Of a stretch of 64,000 nt of DNA, positions 46,006-55,197 are shown piece by piece. Position 1 is the stretch's first letter, and every line of letters begins with the position of its first letter. Both the position numbers and the translations under genes were made by a program. The notes under the pieces are model-generated. The model had not been told where the DNA came from. It saw nothing but the letters and a program-made list of their open reading frames with translations, and did not search any database. The stretch is from Alteromonas sp. MMG017. Lineage in GTDB: Bacteria; Pseudomonadota; Gammaproteobacteria; Enterobacterales; Alteromonadaceae. Location: NCBI RefSeq assembly GCF_018100795.1, contig NZ_JAGJDY010000011.1, positions 99,158 to 163,157 on the forward strand, given 5' to 3'.

Positions 46006-46399
46006 ACATTGTTATTGTATAACGCAACAGGGTATATCAAACGCGGTGTGGGGTGAAGTAGATCACCAAAGCGCCAATGAATTATTTGCGTAGCTAATTT
46101 AACCATTACTGATGAGATTCGATAAATCCAATCTTGACCAGTTGGTCAGCAATTATACACGCTATTCACTTAAGCTCAAATTTGCTTCGCTTAAGTAAGC
46201 TTCTTACTGATTTACCTTAATCTGCTGCAAAGGAAGCTCCATATCCAATAACGTCGATCATAGAGCAATTAATACTAGGTTGCCAGTTAAAACCCATAAG
46301 ACCAGTACTACTTGAATAACAACTGACCAAATCAGCAATAGTGTGTTTTATAGCGCTATTTTGCTAATATTAAGTTTCAACGTAAAAGGAAACCTATTT
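46006..46399. other. ssrS-ygfB intergenic region
   Basis: About 390 bases. It should contain the ssrS promoter (TTGATA and TACAAT on the minus strand, just above 46005) and the ygfB promoter. A palindrome TGACCA-GT-TGGTCA lies at 46135-46148 and CTTAAGC...GCTTAAG arms at 46168-46195. In E. coli zapA occupies this position; I find no zapA reading frame here. Confidence 0.5.
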
Positions 46400-46966
46400 G
46401 TGGAAAAACAGCTCGATTACGACAGTGTTAGCAACAAGTTATCGCAACACGGCATAGTAGTAGATGGCGCAGAAGTTCACGGAATTTTATGTGGCATGTT
46501 GTGTGGCGGCATGTCGCTAACCGATCAGAAGTGGCTTTCTGCATTAAGTGACACTATTCACCAAGGTGAAAACTTCAACGATGCCACCACTCATCTACTG
46601 AACACATTGTTTAACCAAACGTGTCAGCAATTACTTGAACCTGAGTTCGCCTTACAGTTAATGCTACCTGACGACCAAGCCCCTATTAACGACAGAGGCG
46701 AAGCACTGATTAACTGGGTGCACGGCTTTATGTTAGGGTTTGGCTTACACCAGCAAGACTTAATGCAATGTTCTGCCGATGTGAAAGAAGCATTGGAAGA
46801 CTTTGGCGACATCGCCCGTATGGAAGAGCCTATGGATGCTGATGAAGAGTCTGAACGTGCCTTATTCGAAGTGATGGAATATGTGAAAATTTCCGCTATT
46901 TTGTGCTTCAGCGAATTAGGTCAATCGCTACTTGACGATCAGCAAGATAAACCGTCCGTTCATTAA
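46400..46966 (+). CDS. ygfB: UPF0149 family protein YgfB
   Basis: 188 residues with a GTG start at 46400, chosen because AAAGGAAAC lies about nine bases upstream and homology starts there (VEKQLDYDSVSNKLSQHGI). An earlier in-frame ATG at 46343 would add hydrophobic non-homologous residues. Conserved segments: AEVHGILCGMLCGGM, INWVHGFMLGFGL and the C-terminal DEESERALFEVMEYVKISAI. The biochemical function is unclear; in Pseudomonas YgfB represses alpA and affects ampDh3. Upstream of pepP, as in E. coli. Confidence 0.9.
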   Translation: MEKQLDYDSVSNKLSQHGIVVDGAEVHGILCGMLCGGMSLTDQKWLSALSDTIHQGENFNDATTHLLNTLFNQTCQQLLEPEFALQLMLPDDQAPINDRGEALINWVHGFMLGFGLHQQDLMQCSADVKEALEDFGDIARMEEPMDADEESERALFEVMEYVKISAILCFSELGQSLLDDQQDKPSVH

Positions 46967-47117
46967 TTTAATAATCTCAAGCTTGTTGGAACGCGTAAGT
47001 AATAAAACGTTGTTCCGTAAGGCATGAGTGAAGTGACAAGCAAGAGTAATGTTGCAAATAGCATTAATGTCATTGGATGCATGAGTTTTATAATATTGAT
47101 GAAGAAAGGCGAATGAG

Positions 47118-48476
47118 ATGATTAGTGCGCAAGAATTTATCGCTCGTCAAGATAGGCTGTTGGCGCAATGTTTACCTAACAGTGTTTGTGTTATTCCGGC
47201 TGCAGGTTTAGTGACCCGAAGCCGAGATACGGAATACCTGTTCAGACAAAACAGCGACTTTTGGTATTTAACCGGATTTGAAGAAGCCGACGCGTGGTTA
47301 ATTTTGTCGAATCATCCACGCTATGGCGAAAGCTATCGGGCTATGGTGTGCTTACCCAAAGATAAAGACGCTGAAATTTGGCAAGGCAGACGTTTGGGTG
47401 CAGAAGCGGCACTAGCGCGCTTTAGCCTAGACGAAGCGTTTGAACTGTCTGAATTAGGCGATGCTTTGCTTGAATCACTTCAAGGCCAAGACCATCTTTA
47501 TTTCGCCTTAGGTGAAAACGATAGCGCCGACGCACAAGTTAAAAGCGCCCTTGCTACTTTGCGTAATGCACCTAAAGAAGCCTTAGCACCTACTTCTATT
47601 ACAGACGTTCGCCCCATTTTGCATGAAATGCGCGTGTTTAAATCGGCCTGTGAAGTCGCCATGATGAAAGCCGCCGCAGAAATTACTGCCAGTGCGCACA
47701 AGCGCGCAATGCAATATGCCAAGCCCGGTTGCTTTGAGTATCAACTTGAAGCTGAACTTCATCATGAGTTTGCAATGGCAGGCGCTCGCGCACCGGCGTA
47801 TAGCACGATAGTGGGCAGCGGTGAAAATGCTTGTATTTTGCATTACACCGAAAATTCATCTCAAACTAAAGACGGCGATTTAGTGCTTATTGACGCTGGC
47901 GCTGAATTTCAAGGTTACGCCGCTGACATTACCCGTACTTTTCCCGTTAATGGTAAATTTTCTGCGCCCCAAAAAGCAATTTACGAATTGGTATTAAAAG
48001 CGCAAGAAAGCGTGTTAGCTATGCTTGGCCCGGGTATCACGTTAACGGATGCCATGATGCATAGCGCTGAAGTGATTACTGAAGGTTTAGTCGCCCTTGG
48101 TGTATTGAAAGGTTCGGTAGCTGAAAACCTTGACGACAAAGCATGGCAGCAATTTTATATGCACGGGCTTGGGCACTTTTTGGGTTTAGACGTGCACGAT
48201 GTAGGAAACTACAAAATTAACGGTCAAGACCGCTTATTAAAACCTGGCATGGTGCTAACCGTAGAGCCGGGTATTTATATTGCCAGCGACAGCGATGTGC
48301 CAGAACAGTACAAAGGTATTGGCGTGCGTATTGAAGATGATGTTGTGGTTACCGCAACAGGCGTAGACATACTTACCGCAGACGTTCCTAAAACCGTGCA
48401 AGAGATCGAAGCGCTGATGCAAACAGCCAAAAAAGAAAGTAAGAAAGAGAGTACGAAAGAAGGTTCAAAAGCGTGA
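47118..48476 (+). CDS. pepP: Xaa-Pro aminopeptidase P
   Basis: 452-residue cytoplasmic M24 metallopeptidase that removes N-terminal residues preceding proline. The two-metal ligands are all visible: LIDAGAEFQGYAADITRTF (two Asp), HGLGHFLGLDVHDVG (His), LTVEPGIYI (Glu) and GVRIEDDVVVT (Glu). The N-terminal creatinase-like domain has RSRDTEYLFRQNSDFWYLTG. A lysine/serine/glutamate-rich tail ends the protein. The stop overlaps the ubiH start (GTGA). Order ygfB-pepP-ubiH-ubiI is conserved. Confidence 0.96.
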   Translation: MISAQEFIARQDRLLAQCLPNSVCVIPAAGLVTRSRDTEYLFRQNSDFWYLTGFEEADAWLILSNHPRYGESYRAMVCLPKDKDAEIWQGRRLGAEAALARFSLDEAFELSELGDALLESLQGQDHLYFALGENDSADAQVKSALATLRNAPKEALAPTSITDVRPILHEMRVFKSACEVAMMKAAAEITASAHKRAMQYAKPGCFEYQLEAELHHEFAMAGARAPAYSTIVGSGENACILHYTENSSQTKDGDLVLIDAGAEFQGYAADITRTFPVNGKFSAPQKAIYELVLKAQESVLAMLGPGITLTDAMMHSAEVITEGLVALGVLKGSVAENLDDKAWQQFYMHGLGHFLGLDVHDVGNYKINGQDRLLKPGMVLTVEPGIYIASDSDVPEQYKGIGVRIEDDVVVTATGVDILTADVPKTVQEIEALMQTAKKESKKESTKEGSKA

Positions 48477-49696
48477 ACCAGCAGGATGTAGTGATTGTAG
48501 GTGGCGGTATTGTAGGTTGCGTATTGGCGAAAGGCTTATCTGAACACGCCGGCCTTTCGGTGACTCTGGTCGATGCTGCCAGCCCTTCGAATGCAGCTAG
48601 CTCGTCCAAGACAAGCAGCACTTTTAACCCGTTAACCGACACACGGGTAATCGCCCTTGCTAGACGCACAGTAAATGAATTAAACGCCATGGGGGTAGGC
48701 TTAGCTGAGCTTGCAAAGCAGAACCAAGGCAAAATTGAATACATTGAAGTAAGTGATAAAGGTGGTATTGGCCTAACGAATTTATCGTGCAGTGAATTTG
48801 GTATTAACACCTTTGGTCAAGTGGTGTCGCTAAGTGCACTTACCCATAAAGTGATGACGCAAAGTAAGCAGTATCAACACATTGCGCCAGCCACGGTTAC
48901 TGACTTAAAACGCGAAACTGATGCAACGGTAGTTACGCTTGATAACGGCAGCACCATTAATACAAAGCTGCTGGTAATTGCCGATGGCGGCCGCTCTTCA
49001 CTTGCCCAGCAAGTAGGGCTTACTCGCCACACTGATAACTACGGACAAGTGGCTATTATTTTCAATGCCCATACTAGCGAGCCTCATCTCAATAAAGCCT
49101 ACGAGCGTTTCACCGAAAACGGCCCCGTAGCGTTTTTGCCTTTCGACAGCGAAATAAACGGGCATGTGGCGAAAGGAAACGGGTTCTCGGTAGTGTGGAC
49201 GGTTGCAAAAGAGCACGCTGATTCACTTATGCAACTTAGCCCAGGCGCTTTTATTCATCGGTTACAGCAAGAATTTGGTTACAGGCAGGGGCAAATTACC
49301 GCAATCAGCGAATTGGCCAGCTATCCACTAGCCTTGAGTTACACCGATTCATTAACCGCGCACCGTGCAGTAGTAGTAGGTAATGCTGCCCAAGCATTGC
49401 ACCCCATTGCGGGGCAAGGGTTTAACCTTGGCCTTCGAGATATTATTACGCTGGTAAATACGCTGAAAGGCGTGACCGATCCCGGAGAATTTAACGTACT
49501 CAACGAATACGCTACTAAGCGTAACAAGGACAGAGCCGCCACCATTACTTTGACCGACACGTTAGTACGTACGTTTTCAAATCGCCATTTTCCGCTAGTG
49601 GCTGCAAGAAACATGGCACTGACTGCATTAAATATGATGCCAGCAGCCAAACGTGCTTTTGTGCAGCAAACCACCGGATATGGACGCAGTGCTTAA
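48473..49696 (+). CDS. ubiH: 2-octaprenyl-6-methoxyphenol hydroxylase (UbiH)
   Basis: 407-residue FAD monooxygenase of ubiquinone synthesis, acting at the membrane as part of the Ubi complex. FAD motif VVIVGGGIVGCVLAKGLSEH, the ADGGRSSLAQQVG segment and the second FAD motif VVVGNAAQALHPIAGQGFNL are intact. It starts with GTG overlapping the pepP stop by four bases, so it is coupled. A ~25-residue Ser/Thr/Ala-rich stretch follows the first FAD strand. Confidence 0.93.
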   Translation: MNQQDVVIVGGGIVGCVLAKGLSEHAGLSVTLVDAASPSNAASSSKTSSTFNPLTDTRVIALARRTVNELNAMGVGLAELAKQNQGKIEYIEVSDKGGIGLTNLSCSEFGINTFGQVVSLSALTHKVMTQSKQYQHIAPATVTDLKRETDATVVTLDNGSTINTKLLVIADGGRSSLAQQVGLTRHTDNYGQVAIIFNAHTSEPHLNKAYERFTENGPVAFLPFDSEINGHVAKGNGFSVVWTVAKEHADSLMQLSPGAFIHRLQQEFGYRQGQITAISELASYPLALSYTDSLTAHRAVVVGNAAQALHPIAGQGFNLGLRDIITLVNTLKGVTDPGEFNVLNEYATKRNKDRAATITLTDTLVRTFSNRHFPLVAARNMALTALNMMPAAKRAFVQQTTGYGRSA

Positions 49697-49728
49697 GTGA
49701 TATAGTTAAGCTATGCGCGAAATAGGTA

Positions 49729-49766
49729 GCACCATAAATAGATGGCACCATAAATAGATAACACCA
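49729..49766 (+). repeat. Short 16-base tandem repeat between ubiH and ubiI
   Basis: GCACCATAAATAGATG and GCACCATAAATAGATA are consecutive, followed by a partial ACACCATAG. A GCATAAATAGA echo occurs at 49797. Probably slippage-derived; no function evident. Confidence 0.75.
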
Positions 49767-49823
49767 TAGTAGAGTTTGCATTAATAGTCGTAAGCAGCAT
49801 AAATAGAAAATAAGAGAGCCGAT

Positions 49824-51032
49824 ATGCAACATGCCGATATCGCCATTGTAGGCGGTGGAATAGTAGGGTTAACCCTGGCCGTAGCGCTTAAAGACGCCCC
49901 GTGCCGCATCGCTATTATAAATAAAGGCTCTATAGACCAGCCTCTTGGCGACAAACCTGGCGCACGTGTAAGTGCCATTAATCAGGCCAATATTAACGCG
50001 TTAAAAAAAGCCGATGTTTGGCAGCATATTGATGAAAGCAGAGCCAACCCGTATAACGCGATGCACGTATGGGATAAAGACAGCTTCGGTGATATTCACT
50101 TTGCTGGTAACGATACTCACTTTGTGGGTAACGGCACGGGTGGAGGGGAGCTTGAAAGCGATACCTTGGGCGTTATCATTGAGAATCAGGCGTTAATAAA
50201 TGGCTTAGCTCATTCGGTATTAAAGCAAGATAACGTTGTGGTAATCGATACCACGATAGAGCGCGTGTTAAGTAGCCCGCAGCAAAACATGCTAATGCTA
50301 GAAAATGGCGATGCGCTTTCTTGCCGATTATTAGTGGGCGCCGATGGTGCTAATTCTTTTGTGCGCAAACACGCTAACTTTCCTATTACGTTTCGTGACT
50401 ACGAACACACCGCCATTGTTGCTAATATTCGTACTCAGCAACCCCATGAAAATGTGGCGCGCCAAGCGTTTACGCCAACAGGGCCGTTAGCCTTGTTACC
50501 TATGCGCGACCCTAACGTGTGCTCTATTGTGTGGTCGCAAACCCCAGATGCAGCTAAAACGTTGCAAGGGTATTCCGATAGCGAATTTTGTAATGCGCTA
50601 GTAGCAGCAAGCAATAATGCATTAGGTCCTGTAACGTTAGAAACCTCTAGAACTGCATTTCCACTTACTATGCGCTATGCCCGTGAATGGGCCAAAGACG
50701 GCGTTGTGCTGGTGGGCGATGCTGCCCATACTATTCACCCACTTGCAGGGCAGGGCGCTAATTTAGGCATGCAAGACGCATTAGCATTGGCCGCATTATT
50801 AAGCACCTTGCTAGAAGCACAAAAAGACATAGGCCAGCTTCGCTACTTGCGCCCTTACGAACGAGCGCGTAAAACCGAAGCAATGAAAATGATTGCCGCT
50901 ATGGATGGGTTTAAATTCCTATTCGCTGGCAACGACCCCCTTAAAAAGTTGATTCGCGGTGTCGGCCTAGCCGCTACCGACAAACTTGGCGCGGTTAAAC
51001 AGGCATTTGTTAGCCACGCAATGGGTTTGTAA
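49824..51032 (+). CDS. ubiI: FAD-dependent 2-octaprenylphenol hydroxylase (UbiI/VisC)
   Basis: 402-residue paralogue of UbiH that introduces the C5 hydroxyl in ubiquinone synthesis. FAD motif ADIAIVGGGIVGLTLAVALK, GARVSAINQANINALKKADV, the VGADGANSFVRKHA segment and LVGDAAHTIHPLAGQGANLG are typical of the UbiI/UbiF group. It follows ubiH, as visC does in E. coli, after a 127-base gap containing a small tandem repeat. Confidence 0.93.
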   Translation: MQHADIAIVGGGIVGLTLAVALKDAPCRIAIINKGSIDQPLGDKPGARVSAINQANINALKKADVWQHIDESRANPYNAMHVWDKDSFGDIHFAGNDTHFVGNGTGGGELESDTLGVIIENQALINGLAHSVLKQDNVVVIDTTIERVLSSPQQNMLMLENGDALSCRLLVGADGANSFVRKHANFPITFRDYEHTAIVANIRTQQPHENVARQAFTPTGPLALLPMRDPNVCSIVWSQTPDAAKTLQGYSDSEFCNALVAASNNALGPVTLETSRTAFPLTMRYAREWAKDGVVLVGDAAHTIHPLAGQGANLGMQDALALAALLSTLLEAQKDIGQLRYLRPYERARKTEAMKMIAAMDGFKFLFAGNDPLKKLIRGVGLAATDKLGAVKQAFVSHAMGL

Positions 51033-51160
51033 ATACAAGTTCACCTTTATTGATTTCAAATTGGCTGCAAATAAGAGCAGCCAAATGCACCTCAATCATT
51101 GAGCTAGGCGCTTTATAACGATACTCTTAAGCTATCCGTTTTATAAAAGCGCCTAAATTA

Positions 51161-52858
51161 ATGATAATTCAACAATTTATTCAGAAAGTCGCCTTTTCAT
51201 CTTTGATGGCGATCTGCACTTCACTTTCTTTTTCCGTTTTAGCTAACGCAGAAATAGCAGCTTCTAAGAGCGGCGATCCCGCACAAACTATCGGTATCAC
51301 CGCTAGCATTACTGATGCCGATTTAGACCTATACCGCACTCATGTAAGTACCTTAGCAAGCGACAAGTTTGAAGGCCGCGGGCCCTTGTCAGCTGGCGAA
51401 ACTCTTACCGTTAACTATCTGGTTGAAGCCTACAAAGCCCTTGGGTTAAAACCCGCTTTTGGCGATAGCTACACCCAGCCTGTGCCATTGGCAAAAATAA
51501 CGCCCTCGAGTGATATGGCGCTAACGTTGGGCCAGCACACCTTTGCTGGTGGTAGTGCATTTACCGCCAGAACCCAGCGAATAGTTAAAGATATTACATT
51601 AAAAAATAGCGATGTTATTTTTGTGGGGTACGGCATTAACGCCCCTGAATATAATTGGAATGACTACGCGGGATTAGACGTAAAAGGGAAAACGGTGGTC
51701 ATGCTAGTAAACGACCCCGGTTTTGCCTCAAAAGACCCTGATTTATTTCAAGGTAATGCCATGACTTATTATGGACGCTGGACATACAAATACGAAGAAG
51801 CGGCTCGCCAAGGCGCTGAAGCGGTATTTATTGTTCACGAAACCATGCCAGCAGGTTATGGCTGGGGCGTAGTTGAAAATTCGAATTCAAATACCAAGTT
51901 TACCTTAGTGGATAACAATAAAAACTTGTCTCAAGTTGGCGTAATGGGATGGTTACATCTTAATACAGCACGTACTGTATTTGAACAAGCAGGGCTAGAT
52001 TACGCTACGCTTAAAGAGCAAGCATCAGCGCCTGGGTTCAAAGCTATTCCTATGAATGTAAAGGCTTCGTTGACCTTTTCAAATACCATCACGCATGCTC
52101 AATCACAAAACGTAGCAGCCATTTTGCCTGGCGCGTCCGCACCTGATGAGTGGGTCATGCTGCACGCCCATTGGGATCATCTGGGTAAAAGTGAGAAAAA
52201 CGGCAAAACGGTGATTTATAATGGCGCGGTAGACAATGCCTCAGGTGTGGCAGGTGTGCTAACCCTGGCCAATAGTTTGGTAGCAAAAAGTAAGCAAACA
52301 CCGTTTGAACGCACATTAATGTTCAGTGCTTTTACTGCTGAGGAAACCGGCTTGTTGGGGGCTGAACACTTCGCCAAAAATCCGCCTATTCCCACTGCTA
52401 AAATGGTGGCGTTTTTAAATATAGACGGCATGAACGTGAACAATGCGGTTGATTACATTTTACAGTACGGCGAAGGGTATTCTTCACTAGAAGATGATTT
52501 GCGGACAGGAGCGGCTGCACAAGGACGTTCTGTTAAACTGGATCCACGCCCACAAAATGGTCTGTTCTTTCGGTCTGATCATTTCGCGCTTGCCCGCCAA
52601 GGTGTGCCTTCGTTATTGTTTATGAGCTTAGGCGATACAGACCCTAACTTCATTGCTAAACGCTACCACAAAGCCGATGATGATTACCTACCAAGTTGGT
52701 CTTTGGGCGGAGTGCAGCAAGACTTAGCCTTAATTGGCACTATGATGTCAGATTTAGCAAACAGCCAGCAATGGCCGGTTTGGAAACGAGACTCTGATTT
52801 CAAGAAAAAACGTGAGTTGGATACCGCCGAGGCCAACGCATCAGATGCGGTTCAGTAA
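51161..52858 (+). CDS. Exported M28 family metallopeptidase
   Basis: 565 residues. A signal peptide ends near SFSVLANAE. A protease-associated-like domain (about 130-300) is inserted before the M28 core. The di-zinc ligands appear in order: HAHWDHLG, GAVDNASGVAGVL, FTAEETGLLGAEHF (catalytic Glu), NIDGMNVN and SDHFALARQGVPSLLFMS. Likely a periplasmic or secreted aminopeptidase for peptide scavenging. It is one of two exported peptidases in this stretch that break the ubiI-gcvT adjacency known from E. coli. Confidence 0.9.
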   Translation: MIIQQFIQKVAFSSLMAICTSLSFSVLANAEIAASKSGDPAQTIGITASITDADLDLYRTHVSTLASDKFEGRGPLSAGETLTVNYLVEAYKALGLKPAFGDSYTQPVPLAKITPSSDMALTLGQHTFAGGSAFTARTQRIVKDITLKNSDVIFVGYGINAPEYNWNDYAGLDVKGKTVVMLVNDPGFASKDPDLFQGNAMTYYGRWTYKYEEAARQGAEAVFIVHETMPAGYGWGVVENSNSNTKFTLVDNNKNLSQVGVMGWLHLNTARTVFEQAGLDYATLKEQASAPGFKAIPMNVKASLTFSNTITHAQSQNVAAILPGASAPDEWVMLHAHWDHLGKSEKNGKTVIYNGAVDNASGVAGVLTLANSLVAKSKQTPFERTLMFSAFTAEETGLLGAEHFAKNPPIPTAKMVAFLNIDGMNVNNAVDYILQYGEGYSSLEDDLRTGAAAQGRSVKLDPRPQNGLFFRSDHFALARQGVPSLLFMSLGDTDPNFIAKRYHKADDDYLPSWSLGGVQQDLALIGTMMSDLANSQQWPVWKRDSDFKKKRELDTAEANASDAVQ

Positions 52859-52940
52859 GCGTAAATTCAGTATGTGTATACACGTACATCTGGTAATGCC
52901 TGTAACACGAAGTTAGCAACAAAAAAGCGAATCTATATCG

Positions 52941-53816
52941 ATGAACTGGGTCTTTTACACCCTAGGCGCGGTAGTCTTACAAACCGTTCGTAATGCCCTG
53001 CAAAGCAAACTTAGCACCCACGTAGATACCGTGGGTGTAACGCTTTCTCGGTTTCTATTCGCGCCACCTATTGCCCTTATTTACGTGGTGGCGCTGCATA
53101 CAACATCGCCGCAGCAGATACCTAGTTTTAGCCACGCTTTTATGATTATGGTTTTACTCGCTTCGGTGCTGCAAATAGCTGCCACGGCATTTATGGTTAT
53201 GCTGTTCAAACAAAAGAACTTTGCCATAGGTGCAGGACTAGCTAAAAGTGAAGCGCTGGTAGCCGCTGTGCTGGGTATGCTTTTCTTTGGTAGCTATTTA
53301 ACCTTGCTTGGTTGGATAGGCATTGGTATCGGAGCCGTGGCCGTCTTTGTATTAAGTAGCGGGAATAGGGCTAAAGGCTTAAGCTTAAAAACCCTAATGA
53401 TAGGGATAGCGTGCGGAACGTGCTTTGCACTTACCTCGTTATTCGTAAGAGAGGCCAGTCATATGCTTGCCATGCCATTTGTGCATGGAGCCGCATGGGT
53501 GCTTTTATGGGTGCTATGTACACAAGCCATTGGGTTAAGTACGTATATACTCTTTACTAATCCAAATGTTTTTAAGCAGCTATTTGACCGATTCACCCAT
53601 ACGTTGGTGATCAGTACGGTAAGCTGCCTAGGATCTATATGCTGGTTTACTGCTATGGCACTTCAGCATGTAGCTTTGGTGAAAACACTGGGGCAACTAG
53701 AAGTATTGTTAACCCTATTGTTAGCGCATTATTGGCTTAAACATAAAGTGACTGTTCAGGAAATAGCTGGCTTATTCTTAATTGCGATTGCCGCAGTGCT
53801 TGTTATGTGGGCGTAG
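52941..53816 (+). CDS. EamA/DMT family transporter
   Basis: 291 residues, about ten membrane segments in two repeats, beginning MNWVFYTLGAVVLQTVRNAL and ending in a hydrophobic helix (IAGLFLIAIAAVLVMWA). The architecture matches drug/metabolite transporters of the EamA type. Substrate unknown. It lies between two exported peptidase genes, which may suggest amino acid or peptide metabolite export, an inference from context only. Confidence 0.85.
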   Translation: MNWVFYTLGAVVLQTVRNALQSKLSTHVDTVGVTLSRFLFAPPIALIYVVALHTTSPQQIPSFSHAFMIMVLLASVLQIAATAFMVMLFKQKNFAIGAGLAKSEALVAAVLGMLFFGSYLTLLGWIGIGIGAVAVFVLSSGNRAKGLSLKTLMIGIACGTCFALTSLFVREASHMLAMPFVHGAAWVLLWVLCTQAIGLSTYILFTNPNVFKQLFDRFTHTLVISTVSCLGSICWFTAMALQHVALVKTLGQLEVLLTLLLAHYWLKHKVTVQEIAGLFLIAIAAVLVMWA

Positions 53817-53854
53817 ACAAAGCCTTTACCACGTTTATTACTAAAGGAATAATA

Positions 53855-55153
53855 ATGAAAAAACGCGATTTTCTTCGACTTTCAGGCGCGGCAGCATTAA
53901 CTCCTTTGGCGTTAACGCCACTGACCAGCCTAGCCGCTGCCAATGCAACAGCTAGTACTAAAAATAGCTCATCATTGTTACAGCCTATTACCTCAAGCGT
54001 TTCTCCTATTACCAACGCCGAGCGCGAAGCGCGAATTAAAAAGGCGCAGGCGTTAATGGCCGAAAATGATATGGCCGCAATGATAATAGAGCCAGGTGCA
54101 GCCATGGATTACTTCTCGGGTATTCAGTGGTGGCGAAGCGAGCGACTCACCGCGTTAGTTATTCCGCAAAAAGGTGAGGTTGGTGTGGTAACGCCTTATT
54201 TTGAGCAACCCAGTGTTTTGGAAAGCTTGAAAGTAGGCGACGATGTTCGCGTATGGCAGGAACACGAAAGCCCCTTTGATGTGGTTGCCAGCATATTGAA
54301 ATCTCGCGGTATTACCAAAGGTAATATTGGCTTTGAAAGCAGCGTTCGCTACTTTGTGGTTACAGGGGTAACTAACGCACTGCCTAATATGAATATTGTG
54401 GCGGCAGAGCCGGTTACTCGCGGCTGTAGAATGTATAAAACCACCGCCGAACTTACCTTGATGCATAAGGCGAATGAAGTAACGCTGCGTGCTTATGAGT
54501 ATGTATTTAGTCAGCTTGAAATCGGCATGAGCCAAGCGCAAGTTAAAAGCCTTATGAACAGTGCACAGCAGCAATTAGGCGGTAGCAGCGCATGGTGTTT
54601 GGCGCTATTTAACGATGCCAGTGCGTACCCGCATGGCACTAATGCAAAACAAACCATTAGTGAAGGCTCAGTAATATTGCTCGACAGTGGTTGTAGCGTT
54701 CATGGGTATCAATCTGACATCAGCCGCACGTTAGTGTTTGGCAAAGCCTCGCAAAAGGTCGTAGATGTATGGAATACCGTAAGAGAAGGGCAAAACGTTG
54801 CATTTGCGGCGGCTAAAATTGGAACGCCTGCAGGTGAAGTAGACGATGCGGTGCGCGCTTATTATGTTTCCCAAGGCTACGATAAAGACTATGCTCTACC
54901 TGGTTTAAGCCACCGTACCGGCCACGGTATTGGAATGGAAGGACATGAAAGTGTGAACTTCGTGCGCGGAGAAACCACGCCACTTAACAAAGGTATGTGC
55001 TTTTCGAACGAACCTGGATTATACATACCCGGCAAATTCGGCGTTCGCCTAGAAGATTGCCTATACATGACAGACAAAGGGCCAGCTTATTTCACCGAAC
55101 CGCCAGAAAGCATTGAAAAGCCGTTAGGGCGTGTAGTGCCATTAAGCGCATAG
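53855..55153 (+). CDS. Exported M24 family peptidase (Xaa-Pro peptidase/creatinase-like)
   Basis: 432 residues. Start set at 53855 after AAAGGAATAATA; the frame runs to 53807, overlapping the transporter gene. The N-terminus KKRDFLRLSGAAALTPLAL resembles a Tat signal with Lys-Arg in place of Arg-Arg. The M24 domain has all five metal ligands: LLDSGCSVHGYQSDISRTL, HRTGHGIGMEGHES, FSNEPGLYIPG and GVRLEDC. Unlike cytoplasmic PepP upstream, this enzyme should act in the periplasm, folded with metal before export. Substrate unknown. Confidence 0.88.
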   Translation: MKKRDFLRLSGAAALTPLALTPLTSLAAANATASTKNSSSLLQPITSSVSPITNAEREARIKKAQALMAENDMAAMIIEPGAAMDYFSGIQWWRSERLTALVIPQKGEVGVVTPYFEQPSVLESLKVGDDVRVWQEHESPFDVVASILKSRGITKGNIGFESSVRYFVVTGVTNALPNMNIVAAEPVTRGCRMYKTTAELTLMHKANEVTLRAYEYVFSQLEIGMSQAQVKSLMNSAQQQLGGSSAWCLALFNDASAYPHGTNAKQTISEGSVILLDSGCSVHGYQSDISRTLVFGKASQKVVDVWNTVREGQNVAFAAAKIGTPAGEVDDAVRAYYVSQGYDKDYALPGLSHRTGHGIGMEGHESVNFVRGETTPLNKGMCFSNEPGLYIPGKFGVRLEDCLYMTDKGPAYFTEPPESIEKPLGRVVPLSA

Positions 55154-55197
55154 CCCTTAAATGCGTAGCGCCTACATTTTTATCGAAGTTTAGGCGC

